Shown: piece after piece, positions 57,309-64,000 of the stretch
Position numbering within the stretch: position 1 is the stretch's first letter
Layout: every line of letters starts with the position of its first letter
NCBI RefSeq assembly: GCF_934309415.1
Contig: NZ_CAKRDI010000004.1
Coordinates: 1-64,000, forward strand
Length of the DNA stretch: 64,000 nt
Reading direction: 5' to 3'
Source of the DNA: an uncultured Mediterraneibacter sp.
Lineage (GTDB): Bacteria; Bacillota; Clostridia; Lachnospirales; Lachnospiraceae
The notes under the pieces: model-generated
What the model saw: the letters and a program-made list of their open reading frames with translations, nothing else
Told to the model about the DNA's origin: nothing
Database searches by the model: none
Program-made: the position numbers and the translations under genes

Positions 57309-57674
57309 TTATAATTGATCCTCTTTTGACTGCAGTGCATCGTATCCGGTTTCTTTTGTACGGATCTTCATGGCACTTTTGATCTCATAACTGAAGATCT
57401 TACCATCACCGACTTCTCCGGTGTAAGCAGCTTTCTGAATTGCCTCGATGGTCTTCTTTTCCCATTCTTCGGAAGAGACAACAATCTCAAATTTAATCTT
57501 TGGCTGCATGAAGATCTCCACTTCGGAACCGCGGACAATCTCTTTGTGTCCACGCTGGGCACCGCATCCCATTACCTGGGAAACGGTGATTCCGTTTACT
57601 TCAATGTCATTGAGCGCAGCCTTGACATCTTCAAACTTTTCTTCTCTGACAATAGCATCTATTTTAATCATCAT
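57309..57674 (-). CDS. P-II nitrogen regulatory protein (GlnB/GlnK family)
   Basis: 121-residue P-II trimer subunit that senses 2-oxoglutarate and ATP/ADP and gates the ammonium channel. KIDAIVREEKFEDVKAAL, the T-loop RGHKEIVRGSEVEIFMQPK and TGEVGDGKIF (B-loop) fit the family. The T-loop Tyr that is uridylylated in enteric P-II is Val47 here, so control is likely by ligand binding only. It lies on the same strand just downstream of amtB. AGGAGG precedes the start. Confidence 0.9.
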   Translation of the reverse strand: MMIKIDAIVREEKFEDVKAALNDIEVNGITVSQVMGCGAQRGHKEIVRGSEVEIFMQPKIKFEIVVSSEEWEKKTIEAIQKAAYTGEVGDGKIFSYEIKSAMKIRTKETGYDALQSKEDQL

Positions 57675-57709
57675 AATCAGAATCCTCCTGTAATTGGTTT
57701 GTGGTTGTA

Positions 57710-58945
57710 TCAGTCAAAACCATTGAAAGATGGATAAGCACTTTCCCCATGCTGTGTAGCATCCATTCCAAGCAGTTCTTCTTTTTCGCTGGCACGAAGC
57801 GGAGTGAAGATGCGGACAATACCGATACAGATCAAAGCTCCTGCAACAGCCCATGTGATTGTGATGAGGATACTTAATACCTGTACTGCGAAGAGATGAA
57901 CATCACCGAATACAAGCCCATCCCACCGGGCAACCGGATTGATAGAGCTTTTTGCAAACAGACCGGTTGCAATTCCACCCCAGATGCCGCCGATGCCATG
58001 ACATCCAAATGCATCCAGCGCATCATCTATTTTCAGTTTATGCTTAATAAAGTTCATTGTAAAGTAGCAGATTGGACTTACAAGCGCTCCGATGATGAAA
58101 GAAGACCAGATCGGAACAAATCCGGCACCCGGAGTAATGGCAACCAGTCCGACAACCAGTCCGGTGCAAGCACCGACAATCGTTGGTTTTCCATCTTTTA
58201 CTGTATCGATCAGCATCCAGGATAACAGTGCAGATGCGGAAGAAATAGAAGTTGTCATAAATGCATGTGCTGCCAGTCCGTCGGCTGCGAGAGCACTTCC
58301 GGCGTTGAATCCATACCATCCGAACCAGAGAATGGATGCTCCGAGGACAACGAATGGAATGTTGTGGATACGATAAGAAGTTTTTTCATAACCTTTTCTA
58401 CGTCCAAGATAAATCGCAAGTACAAGACCGGTAATTCCGGAACTGATATGTACTACATTTCCGCCGGCAAAATCGACAGAGCCGATGGCTGCGAGAAAAC
58501 CGCCGCCCCAGACCATGTGTGCCATCGGATAGTACACAAGAAGAGACCAGAGTGCAATAAACGGAACCAGTGCTTTGAATTTCATACGTCCGACAACAGA
58601 TCCTGTGATCAATGCCGGAGTGATCATGGCGAACATCATCTGAAATGCAGCAAATACAAGGTTTGGAATGCTGTCGGAATAAGGACCGGCATCCCAGCCG
58701 ACTCCATTCAGAAAAGCCCATTTTAAGTTACCGATAATGCCAAGATTGTCTCCGCTGAAAGCGAGAGAATATCCGACGAGTGCCCACATAACAACGGAGA
58801 GCCCCATGATCGCGATACAAGCCATCATTGTATTCAGTACATTTTTACGTCGTACCAGTCCTCCGTAGAAGAAAGCAAGCCCCGGTGTCATGAAAAAGAC
58901 GAGTACGGAGCAGATCAAGATAAATGCTGTGTTTCCTGTGTCCAT
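57710..58945 (-). CDS. amtB: Ammonium transporter
   Basis: 411-residue Amt/Rh channel with 11 predicted helices for ammonium uptake. MTPGLAFFYGGLVRRKNVLN, AFQMMFAMITPALITGS, GSVDFAGGNVVHISSGITGLVLA (first pore His region) and GCHGIGGIWGGIATGLFA (second pore His) are conserved. It is followed by its P-II partner. A 500-base leader with several hairpins lies upstream. Confidence 0.95.
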   Translation of the reverse strand: MDTGNTAFILICSVLVFFMTPGLAFFYGGLVRRKNVLNTMMACIAIMGLSVVMWALVGYSLAFSGDNLGIIGNLKWAFLNGVGWDAGPYSDSIPNLVFAAFQMMFAMITPALITGSVVGRMKFKALVPFIALWSLLVYYPMAHMVWGGGFLAAIGSVDFAGGNVVHISSGITGLVLAIYLGRRKGYEKTSYRIHNIPFVVLGASILWFGWYGFNAGSALAADGLAAHAFMTTSISSASALLSWMLIDTVKDGKPTIVGACTGLVVGLVAITPGAGFVPIWSSFIIGALVSPICYFTMNFIKHKLKIDDALDAFGCHGIGGIWGGIATGLFAKSSINPVARWDGLVFGDVHLFAVQVLSILITITWAVAGALICIGIVRIFTPLRASEKEELLGMDATQHGESAYPSFNGFD

Positions 58946-59261
58946 GATAGTACCTCCAGTTTTTTAGATTGCAGTAAAACGTGTGTTATTCTTCACGAGA
59001 CAGATGTGAAAAATAACAGGCATGCCCCCAAGTCTGCGAATGAATTAATTATTGTGAAACGCTTTCGAATCGAGTGAAGATCAAACGATTCTTCAGGGAT
59101 AAGAGTGAAACGCTCTTCCTGCTGAAAACAAAAAGACGCCTGGCAACAGAGCAATTTTATGCTCTGTTATCAGACATCCTTGTCATGTGTATTACCATAG
59201 CAGAACCAAATGAAAAAATCAAGAGTAATTTTCAAAATTGTTTTTATATGTTATACTTGAA
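58946..59261 (-). promoter_or_regulatory. Upstream region of amtB with tandem hairpins
   Basis: No gene is convincing here. Read on the minus strand it contains GAATCG/CGATTC (about 59067-59092), AAGAG/CTCTT (about 59101-59117) and AACAGAGC/GCTCTGTT (59145-59152/59161-59168) hairpins in tandem. They may form a regulatory amtB leader; I cannot match them to a named riboswitch or ANTAR site. Confidence 0.4.
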
Positions 59262-59383
59262 GTTGCTGTTCACAGCATAGCTGTAAACAGTAACGTATCT
59301 CGCCATTTAGAATCGCCTTTGGCGATGGCGAGATACATTCAAGACAATACGTGCATCCTCCATGCCAATCAGTGGAGGGATTG
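59262..59383. repeat. Full-length composite palindromic repeat (A-B-E order, inverted copy)
   Basis: 122 bp: unit A (GTTGCTGTTCACAG...CTGTAAACAGTAAC), unit B (GTATCTCGCCATTTAGAATC...GATGGCGAGATAC) and unit E (GTGCATCCTCCATGCCAATC...). It aligns end to end with the reverse complement of 50237-50361. It lies between divergent amtB and cbiJ. Confidence 0.85.
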
Positions 59384-59441
59384 ACAGGGGAGTGAACGGT
59401 AATTACTTGAATGCATTATTTCATGCCGGAGGTGATTTTAA

Positions 59442-60272
59442 ATGGCAGAAGAAAGATCGATCCTGATCGTTGCAGGGACTACAGAGGGAAGAAATCTTGC
59501 AGAATATATATCAGAATCGCTGACAGAGAGTCTGAAAGATGGCAACTGGAACTGTTATGTAAGTGCTGCCACAGAATATGGAAAGCAGATTCTGGAAGAG
59601 GAAAATCTGGAAGGGATCCGGCTCATCTCCGGGAGAATGGATGAAGAACAACTGGAGACATTTATAATAGAACATTGTGTAACCCATGTGATTGATGCGA
59701 CGCATCCATTTGCAAGAGTTGTGACAGAGAATCTGAAAGAGGTGTGTCAAAGACAGAAGATCACTTATATCCGCTGTCTGAGAGAACAGATGGAACATGA
59801 AATTCCAGATTCAGGGAAGGAAGCAATGACCGCAGAAAAGATTGTAGTCACTGAATCAGTGGAAGATGCGGCAGAGTTTTTAAAACAGACAGAAGGGAAG
59901 ATTCTCCTTACAACAGGAAGCAAAGAGCTTGCAAAATATACTGTGATCCCGGATTACAGGGAGCGCTGTTATGCCCGGGTACTTTCGACATTGAAAGCAG
60001 TGCAAGACAGTGTAGAACTTGGCTTTACAGGCAAACATCTGATTGCCATGCAGGGACCATTTTCTGTGGAGATGAATCTGGCAGTACTTCATCAGACAGA
60101 AGCAAAATATTTTGTGACAAAAGAATCCGGAACTGCCGGAGGATTTGAAGAAAAAGTACTTGCGGCAGAGCAGGCAGGAGCAGTGCTCGTAGTAATCGGA
60201 AGACCGCAGGAAGAAGGACTGAGCGTGGAGGAGACCTGCAGGTATCTGAAAGAGATATTGCGGACAAAGTAA
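59442..60272 (+). CDS. cbiJ: Cobalt-precorrin-6A reductase (CbiJ/CobK)
   Basis: 276-residue NADH-type reductase of precorrin-6A in B12 synthesis. ILIVAGTTEGRNLAEYI at the N-terminus, THVIDATHPFARVVTENL, KILLTTGSKELAKY, HLIAMQGPFSVEMNLA and TKESGTAGGFEEKVLAA are family landmarks. GGAGGTG precedes the ATG. It is first in a run of cobalamin genes. Confidence 0.92.
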   Translation: MAEERSILIVAGTTEGRNLAEYISESLTESLKDGNWNCYVSAATEYGKQILEEENLEGIRLISGRMDEEQLETFIIEHCVTHVIDATHPFARVVTENLKEVCQRQKITYIRCLREQMEHEIPDSGKEAMTAEKIVVTESVEDAAEFLKQTEGKILLTTGSKELAKYTVIPDYRERCYARVLSTLKAVQDSVELGFTGKHLIAMQGPFSVEMNLAVLHQTEAKYFVTKESGTAGGFEEKVLAAEQAGAVLVVIGRPQEEGLSVEETCRYLKEILRTK

Positions 60273-60298
60273 GTTGTAAAAGAAAGAATGGATGCAAA

Positions 60299-60859
60299 AT
60301 GATTATGAAACCAGAAGAGAGCAGAAAAAAACGGAAGCAGGGACTAATCCATATTTACTGCGGTGACGGAAAGGGAAAAACATCGGCAGCTATTGGTCTG
60401 GCAATTCGTGCGGCAGGATCGGACCTGAGAGTTTTATTTGCCAGATTTTTAAAAACAGAGTTTTCGGGAGAGCTGAAAATCCTGGATCAGATTCCTCAGA
60501 TTGAAGTGCTCCATCTTGAAAAGTCCTATGGATTTTTTAAAACGCTGTCGGAGCAACAGCAGGAAGAAGCAAGAAAAATGTATCGTATGCTATGGAATAA
60601 GGTTTTAAATGAAGTACAGACGGGAGAGTACGATGTACTTGTGATCGACGAGTTTATGGCAGCCTATAATTATGGACTGATTCCTCATGAGGAGGCTGTA
60701 GATTTTCTGAAAGGGAAACCAGAATATCTGGAGATTGTACTGACCGGACGCAATCCGGATCCAGTTCTGACAGAGCTTGCGGATTATGTATCCAATATAG
60801 AAAAAGTAAAACATCCGTATGAGCAGGGGATTCTGGCACGTAAGGGAATTGAGTATTAA
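60299..60859 (+). CDS. cobO: Cob(I)yrinic acid a,c-diamide adenosyltransferase
   Basis: 186-residue CobA/CobO/BtuR-type corrinoid adenosyltransferase that adds the 5'-deoxyadenosyl ligand from ATP to the cobalt. The P-loop is HIYCGDGKGKTSAAIGLAIRAAG, with ARFLKTEFSGE, VLVIDEFMAAYNYGL (Walker B) and EIVLTGRNPDP following. Length is normal for the family. It is 26 bases after cbiJ and 18 before cbiD. Confidence 0.92.
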   Translation: MIMKPEESRKKRKQGLIHIYCGDGKGKTSAAIGLAIRAAGSDLRVLFARFLKTEFSGELKILDQIPQIEVLHLEKSYGFFKTLSEQQQEEARKMYRMLWNKVLNEVQTGEYDVLVIDEFMAAYNYGLIPHEEAVDFLKGKPEYLEIVLTGRNPDPVLTELADYVSNIEKVKHPYEQGILARKGIEY

Positions 60860-60877
60860 AACAGGCAGGTGAGATGA

Positions 60878-62131
60878 ATGGCACATGAATATGAGATAGG
60901 AGTGACCCGATCAGGGCTGAGAATGGGATTTACAACCGGGAGCTGTGCGGCGGCGGCAGCGAAAGCGGCGGCAGAAATGCTGCTTTCGGGAGAAGAGATC
61001 CGACAGGTGCGCCTGATGACTCCGAAAGGGATTGAATTATATCTGGAAGTGGAAAAAATAATCCGTTTTAAAGAGTCTGTAGAATGTGCGATTCAGAAAT
61101 ACAGTGGGGATGATCCTGACATTACCAATGGGATGTATATCCATGCGAGAGTAGAGAAAGCGGATGATCTGGCAGACATAGAGAGAAAAAAATCTCAGGG
61201 AACAGTTTTAGAAATTGCTTCAAAAACAGCGACATCTGACTTGCGAAAAGATGAGAAAAAGCAGGCAGAGATTCTTCTCGATGGAGGAGAGGGTGTTGGA
61301 CGTGTGACAAAATCCGGACTGGAACAGGCAATTGGTGATGCTGCGATCAACAAAGTCCCAAGAAGAATGATCCGGGAAGCTGTGTCAGAAGTCTGTAAAA
61401 GATATCATTATACGGGAAAAATAAAAGTGGTGATCTCGATCCCGGAGGGTGCAGAGATTGCGAGGAAAACATTTAATCCGCGTCTGGGAATCGAAGGCGG
61501 CTTATCAATTCTTGGAACATCTGGCATTGTAGAACCGATGAGCGAGAAAGCTCTGACAGATACCATTTATCTGGAAATGAAGATGCTCAAAGAAAGTGGT
61601 CTGGAGTATTGTTATGTAGTGCCGGGAAATTATGGGATGGATTTTCTGAGAGATCATCTGCAGATGGATCCTGTACTTTCGGTAAAGTGCAGCAATTATG
61701 TAGGAGAGACCATCGAAGATGCAAAACTGATTGGAATGAAGGGAATTCTTCTGATTGGACATATCGGGAAATTTATCAAACTGGCAGCAGGGGTGATGAA
61801 TACGCATTCCAGACAGGCAGACTGCAGGATGGAAGTGCTGGGGGTACATGCAGCGATGACGGGAGCAAGCCAAGAGACCGTGTGCCAGATTATGAAATGC
61901 ATTAATACAACAGAGGCACTGGAAATTCTCAGGGAACAGGGACTTCTGGAGACAGTGATGAAAAGCGTGATGGAGCGGATTGAATTTTATCTGAAAAACA
62001 GAGCAGGCAATGAACTGGAAATTGGTGCGATCATGTTCTCAACAGAAGATGGAATTCTGGGAGAAACGAAAGATGCGGAACAATTACTGGCTGAAATTAA
62101 AGGTGAATTAACAGAAGGGAAAATGCAATGA
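60878..62131 (+). CDS. cbiD: Cobalt-precorrin-5B C1-methyltransferase (CbiD)
   Basis: 417-residue SAM-dependent methyltransferase of the anaerobic pathway, somewhat longer than the usual 360-380. LRMGFTTGSCAAAAAKAAAEML is the family start, DPDITNGMYIHA, GVGRVTKSGLEQAIGDAAIN, NPRLGIEGGLSILGTSGIVEPMSE and VPGNYGMDFL are conserved. A GMKGILLIGHIGKFIKLAAG segment lies near the end. Its stop overlaps the cbiL start. Confidence 0.94.
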   Translation: MAHEYEIGVTRSGLRMGFTTGSCAAAAAKAAAEMLLSGEEIRQVRLMTPKGIELYLEVEKIIRFKESVECAIQKYSGDDPDITNGMYIHARVEKADDLADIERKKSQGTVLEIASKTATSDLRKDEKKQAEILLDGGEGVGRVTKSGLEQAIGDAAINKVPRRMIREAVSEVCKRYHYTGKIKVVISIPEGAEIARKTFNPRLGIEGGLSILGTSGIVEPMSEKALTDTIYLEMKMLKESGLEYCYVVPGNYGMDFLRDHLQMDPVLSVKCSNYVGETIEDAKLIGMKGILLIGHIGKFIKLAAGVMNTHSRQADCRMEVLGVHAAMTGASQETVCQIMKCINTTEALEILREQGLLETVMKSVMERIEFYLKNRAGNELEIGAIMFSTEDGILGETKDAEQLLAEIKGELTEGKMQ

Positions 62132-62892
62132 GTGGAAGGCTAACTGGAATAGGCGTTGGTCCGGGAGACCCGGAGCTGATGACTTTAAAAGCAGTGCGGA
62201 AAATACAGGAGAGTGATGTGGTTGCCATACCGGTTTCAGATTCGCAGTTGTCAGAACCCGTATCTGGTGAAACGATATGGAAAGCGGAACAGTTGCAGAA
62301 ATGGCTGTCTGCCTGTGTGGCGTATCAGATTGTGCTGGGAGCGGTACCTGAACTTGCAGATAAGAGAAAACTGTATCTTCCCATGCCGATGATCAAGGAA
62401 AAGGAAAAGTTAAAAAGAATGCATGATCTTGCAGCAGAGGCAGTCATTGATCATTTACAGGAAGGGAAGAAGATTGTATTTCTTACACTGGGAGATCCGA
62501 CGGTGTATTCCACTTATATGTATGTACACCACAGAGTGAAACAGCAGGGATATGTGACGGAGATTGTGCCGGGGATTCCTTCTTTTTGTGCTGCTTCAGC
62601 CAGACTGAATGATTCGCTTGTGGAGAATGAGGAGGAGCTGCATGTGATACCGGCTTCTTATGGAATCGAAAAAAGTCTGGATCTTCTGGGAACAAAAGTG
62701 CTGATGAAGTCCGGAAGAAAGCTGCCGGAAGTGAAACAGATTCTCAAGGAAAGAAATGTAGAAGTGAAGATGGTTGAGAACTGTGGAATGAAAAATGAAA
62801 AGGTCTATAGTTCGGTGGATGATATACCGGAAGATGCGGGGTATTATTCACTGCTGATTGTGAAGGAAAGTAAAGTAGAAAAAGGACAGTAA
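62128..62892 (+). CDS. cbiL: Cobalt-precorrin-2 C20-methyltransferase (CbiL)
   Basis: 254-residue tetrapyrrole methylase. GIGVGPGDPELMTLKAVRKI is the SAM-binding N-terminal motif, TLGDPTVYSTYMYVHHRV the central one, and VPGIPSFCAASARLN the third; these are typical of CbiL/CobI. It overlaps cbiD by four bases and is translationally coupled. An insertion around residues 45-75 makes it slightly longer than usual. Confidence 0.92.
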   Translation: MSGRLTGIGVGPGDPELMTLKAVRKIQESDVVAIPVSDSQLSEPVSGETIWKAEQLQKWLSACVAYQIVLGAVPELADKRKLYLPMPMIKEKEKLKRMHDLAAEAVIDHLQEGKKIVFLTLGDPTVYSTYMYVHHRVKQQGYVTEIVPGIPSFCAASARLNDSLVENEEELHVIPASYGIEKSLDLLGTKVLMKSGRKLPEVKQILKERNVEVKMVENCGMKNEKVYSSVDDIPEDAGYYSLLIVKESKVEKGQ

Positions 62893-62938
62893 CAGCTATT
62901 ATATATAGAATGAAAAACAGAAAAGAAGAGGTTGAAAG

Positions 62939-63712
62939 ATGATTACATTTGTAGGAGCCGGACCGGGAGCGGAAGATCTGATCACGGTGAGAGGGCAGAG
63001 ACTTTTAAAGGAAGCGGATATTGTAATTTATGCAGGTTCGCTGGTAAATCCCGGGTTGCTTAAGAGTTGTAAGGAAGAGTGTGAGATCTACAACAGTGCG
63101 AAGATGACCCTGGAAGAAGTGCTGGATGTGATGATAAAAGGACATCAGGAAGGAAAAGAAATTGTGCGTCTGCATACAGGAGATCCGTGTCTTTATGGTG
63201 CGATCCGGGAGCAGATGGATGAACTGAAGAAGCTGGATATCCCTTATCAGGACTGTCCGGGAGTAAGCTCTTTCTGCGGAGCTGCGGCTGCGCTTGAGGC
63301 GGAATATACCTTACCGGGAATTTCCCAGTCTGTCATCATTACAAGAATGGCAGGAAGAACTCCGGTGCCGGAGAAGGAATCCGTGCAAAGTTTTGCAGCA
63401 CATCAGGCTACCATGGTTTTATTCTTAAGTACGGGACTTCTCAAAGAGCTTTCAGCAGAACTGATCGCAGGAGGGTATACGGAGGATACTCCGGCGGCAA
63501 TTGTCTATAAAGCAACCTGGCCAGATGAGAAAGTACTGCATTGTACAGTTGGAACACTGGTTCAGACAGCAGCAGAAGCAGGTGTGACAAAGACTGCGCT
63601 GATCGTAGTCGGAGAAGTGCTGGATGGAACATATGAGAGATCAAAGTTGTATGATCCGACATTTACAACAGAATTCAGAAAAGCATCCTGTGCACAGAAG
63701 AGTGAGAAATAA
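62939..63712 (+). CDS. cbiF: Cobalt-precorrin-4 C11-methyltransferase (CbiF)
   Basis: 257-residue tetrapyrrole methylase. ITFVGAGPGAEDLITVRGQRLL, DIVIYAGSLVNPGLL (characteristic of CbiF/CobM), HTGDPCLYGAIREQMDELKK, CPGVSSFCGAAAALEAEYTLPG and AIVYKATWPDEKV are all present. AGAAGAGG lies ahead of the ATG. It is 47 bases after cbiL. Confidence 0.95.
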   Translation: MITFVGAGPGAEDLITVRGQRLLKEADIVIYAGSLVNPGLLKSCKEECEIYNSAKMTLEEVLDVMIKGHQEGKEIVRLHTGDPCLYGAIREQMDELKKLDIPYQDCPGVSSFCGAAAALEAEYTLPGISQSVIITRMAGRTPVPEKESVQSFAAHQATMVLFLSTGLLKELSAELIAGGYTEDTPAAIVYKATWPDEKVLHCTVGTLVQTAAEAGVTKTALIVVGEVLDGTYERSKLYDPTFTTEFRKASCAQKSEK

Positions 63713-63722
63713 AAAGCTAAAC

Positions 63723-63762
63723 GTTATTGTTTGCAGCTATGTTGTGAACAGTGAACAGTAAC
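63723..63762. repeat. Palindromic repeat unit A inside the cbi operon
   Basis: GTTATTGTTTGCAGC...GTGAACAGTAAC is a diverged copy of unit A with a short duplicated GTGAACA. It lies between cbiF and cbiH, where the transcript could form a hairpin. Confidence 0.7.
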
Positions 63763-63813
63763 AGTTAAACGAAGAATACACAGGAAGCAGGAACTTGGAA
63801 AGGACTGGAAGTT

Positions 63814-64000
63814 ATGAGTACAGTATATGTAGTGGGACTTGGACCGGGAGCAGAGGAACAGATGACTGTGCGTGCGCAGAAGGTGTTGGAGCATTGTCCG
63901 ATACTGATTGGTTATACAGTATATATTGATCTGGTAAAAGATCAGTTTCCGAAGAAAACATTTTTAAGCACGCCGATGAGAAAGGAACCGGAGCGATGCC
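63814..64000 (+). CDS. cbiH: Cobalt-factor III/precorrin-3 C17-methyltransferase (CbiH), partial
   Basis: The first 62 codons of a tetrapyrrole methylase run to the window edge. TVYVVGLGPGAEEQMTVRAQ is the SAM-binding start, and ILIGYTVYIDLVKDQFP is the CbiH/CobJ signature region (usually VGYxxYIDL). It continues past 64000. It would make the ring-contraction step of anaerobic B12 synthesis. Confidence 0.85.
   Translation, partial: MSTVYVVGLGPGAEEQMTVRAQKVLEHCPILIGYTVYIDLVKDQFPKKTFLSTPMRKEPERC

Noticed and set aside
59074..59280. 68-codon frame upstream of cbiJ
   Set aside because: GTG start without a ribosome site; it overlaps the hairpin series and the start of the composite repeat.
59284..59441. 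Cobalamin riboswitch upstream of cbiJ
   Set aside because: The expected conserved B12-box and GCCACTG-type segments are absent; the region is accounted for by the composite repeat.
38938..63762. Dispersed palindromes as a CRISPR array
   Set aside because: The copies are far apart, variable in length and lack regularly sized spacers or cas genes.

Overview
The window looks like the chromosome of a gut Firmicute, most likely a Lachnospiraceae member. It is AT-rich, with strong AGGAGG-type ribosome sites and TTGACA/TATAAT promoters. It carries a T-box in front of pheS, QueH-type epoxyqueuosine reductase, FeoA/FeoB, a Firmicute-type 6S RNA and the anaerobic (cbi) cobalamin route. The genus assignment is inference; no rRNA is present.

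Region 1 (about 0.1-36.2 kb) is a large accessory catabolic island built around the fructoselysine (Amadori product, frl) families. Cassette 1 (2.4-7.2 kb) has an APC permease, two GntR/UTRA regulators, a FrlD-type kinase and a FrlB-type SIS deglycase, with a YtcJ-like amidohydrolase divergent to it. A feoAB operon and a NhaC antiporter (with a small upstream ORF) separate it from cassette 2 (11.9-19.4 kb). Cassette 2 is a tightly packed nine-gene operon: BtpA/SgcQ, HAD phosphatase, FGGY kinase, RPE-type epimerase, class II aldolase, a second FrlD, FrlC, a metal-dependent hydrolase and YjbQ. A divergent FrlC paralogue, a MATE exporter and a second pair of UTRA regulators follow. Cassette 3 (25.6-36.2 kb) has a second APC permease, a NagB-like protein, two near-identical ribokinase-family kinases, a SIS protein, an unusual ROK protein, an SDR, a DHDPS/NAL-type aldolase, a DUF4432-like mutarotase and a third FrlC, with a divergent xylulokinase-like kinase. 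The simplest reading is uptake of glycated amines, C3/C4 isomerisation by FrlC-type enzymes, phosphorylation and deglycation to sugar phosphate plus free amine. At least two of the cassettes have substrates that cannot be named from the sequence.

Region 2 (36.3-46.4 kb) is mostly housekeeping: a divergent TruA paralogue with its catalytic Asp replaced by Glu, an ABC permease/ATPase pair without a binding protein, queH, argH with a highly structured leader, asd, a second NhaC transporter with its own small upstream ORF, thrC and a small membrane protein.

Region 3 (46.4-64 kb) holds 6S RNA, a YihY/BrkB membrane protein, a broken papain-like secreted protease next to an exported membrane-anchored protein, the T-box-pheS-pheT operon, queA, and cobalamin genes (cbiG; cbiJ-cobO-cbiD-cbiL-cbiF-cbiH, the last cut by the window edge) interrupted by a divergent glnK-amtB pair. 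Its intergenic spaces are filled with a modular family of palindromic repeats: a composite element of about 125 bp with full copies at 50237-50361 and, inverted, 59262-59383, plus many fragments, and a second terminal-inverted-repeat element of about 162 bp at 47104-47265. I found no tRNA, rRNA, CRISPR array, prophage or intact transposase.
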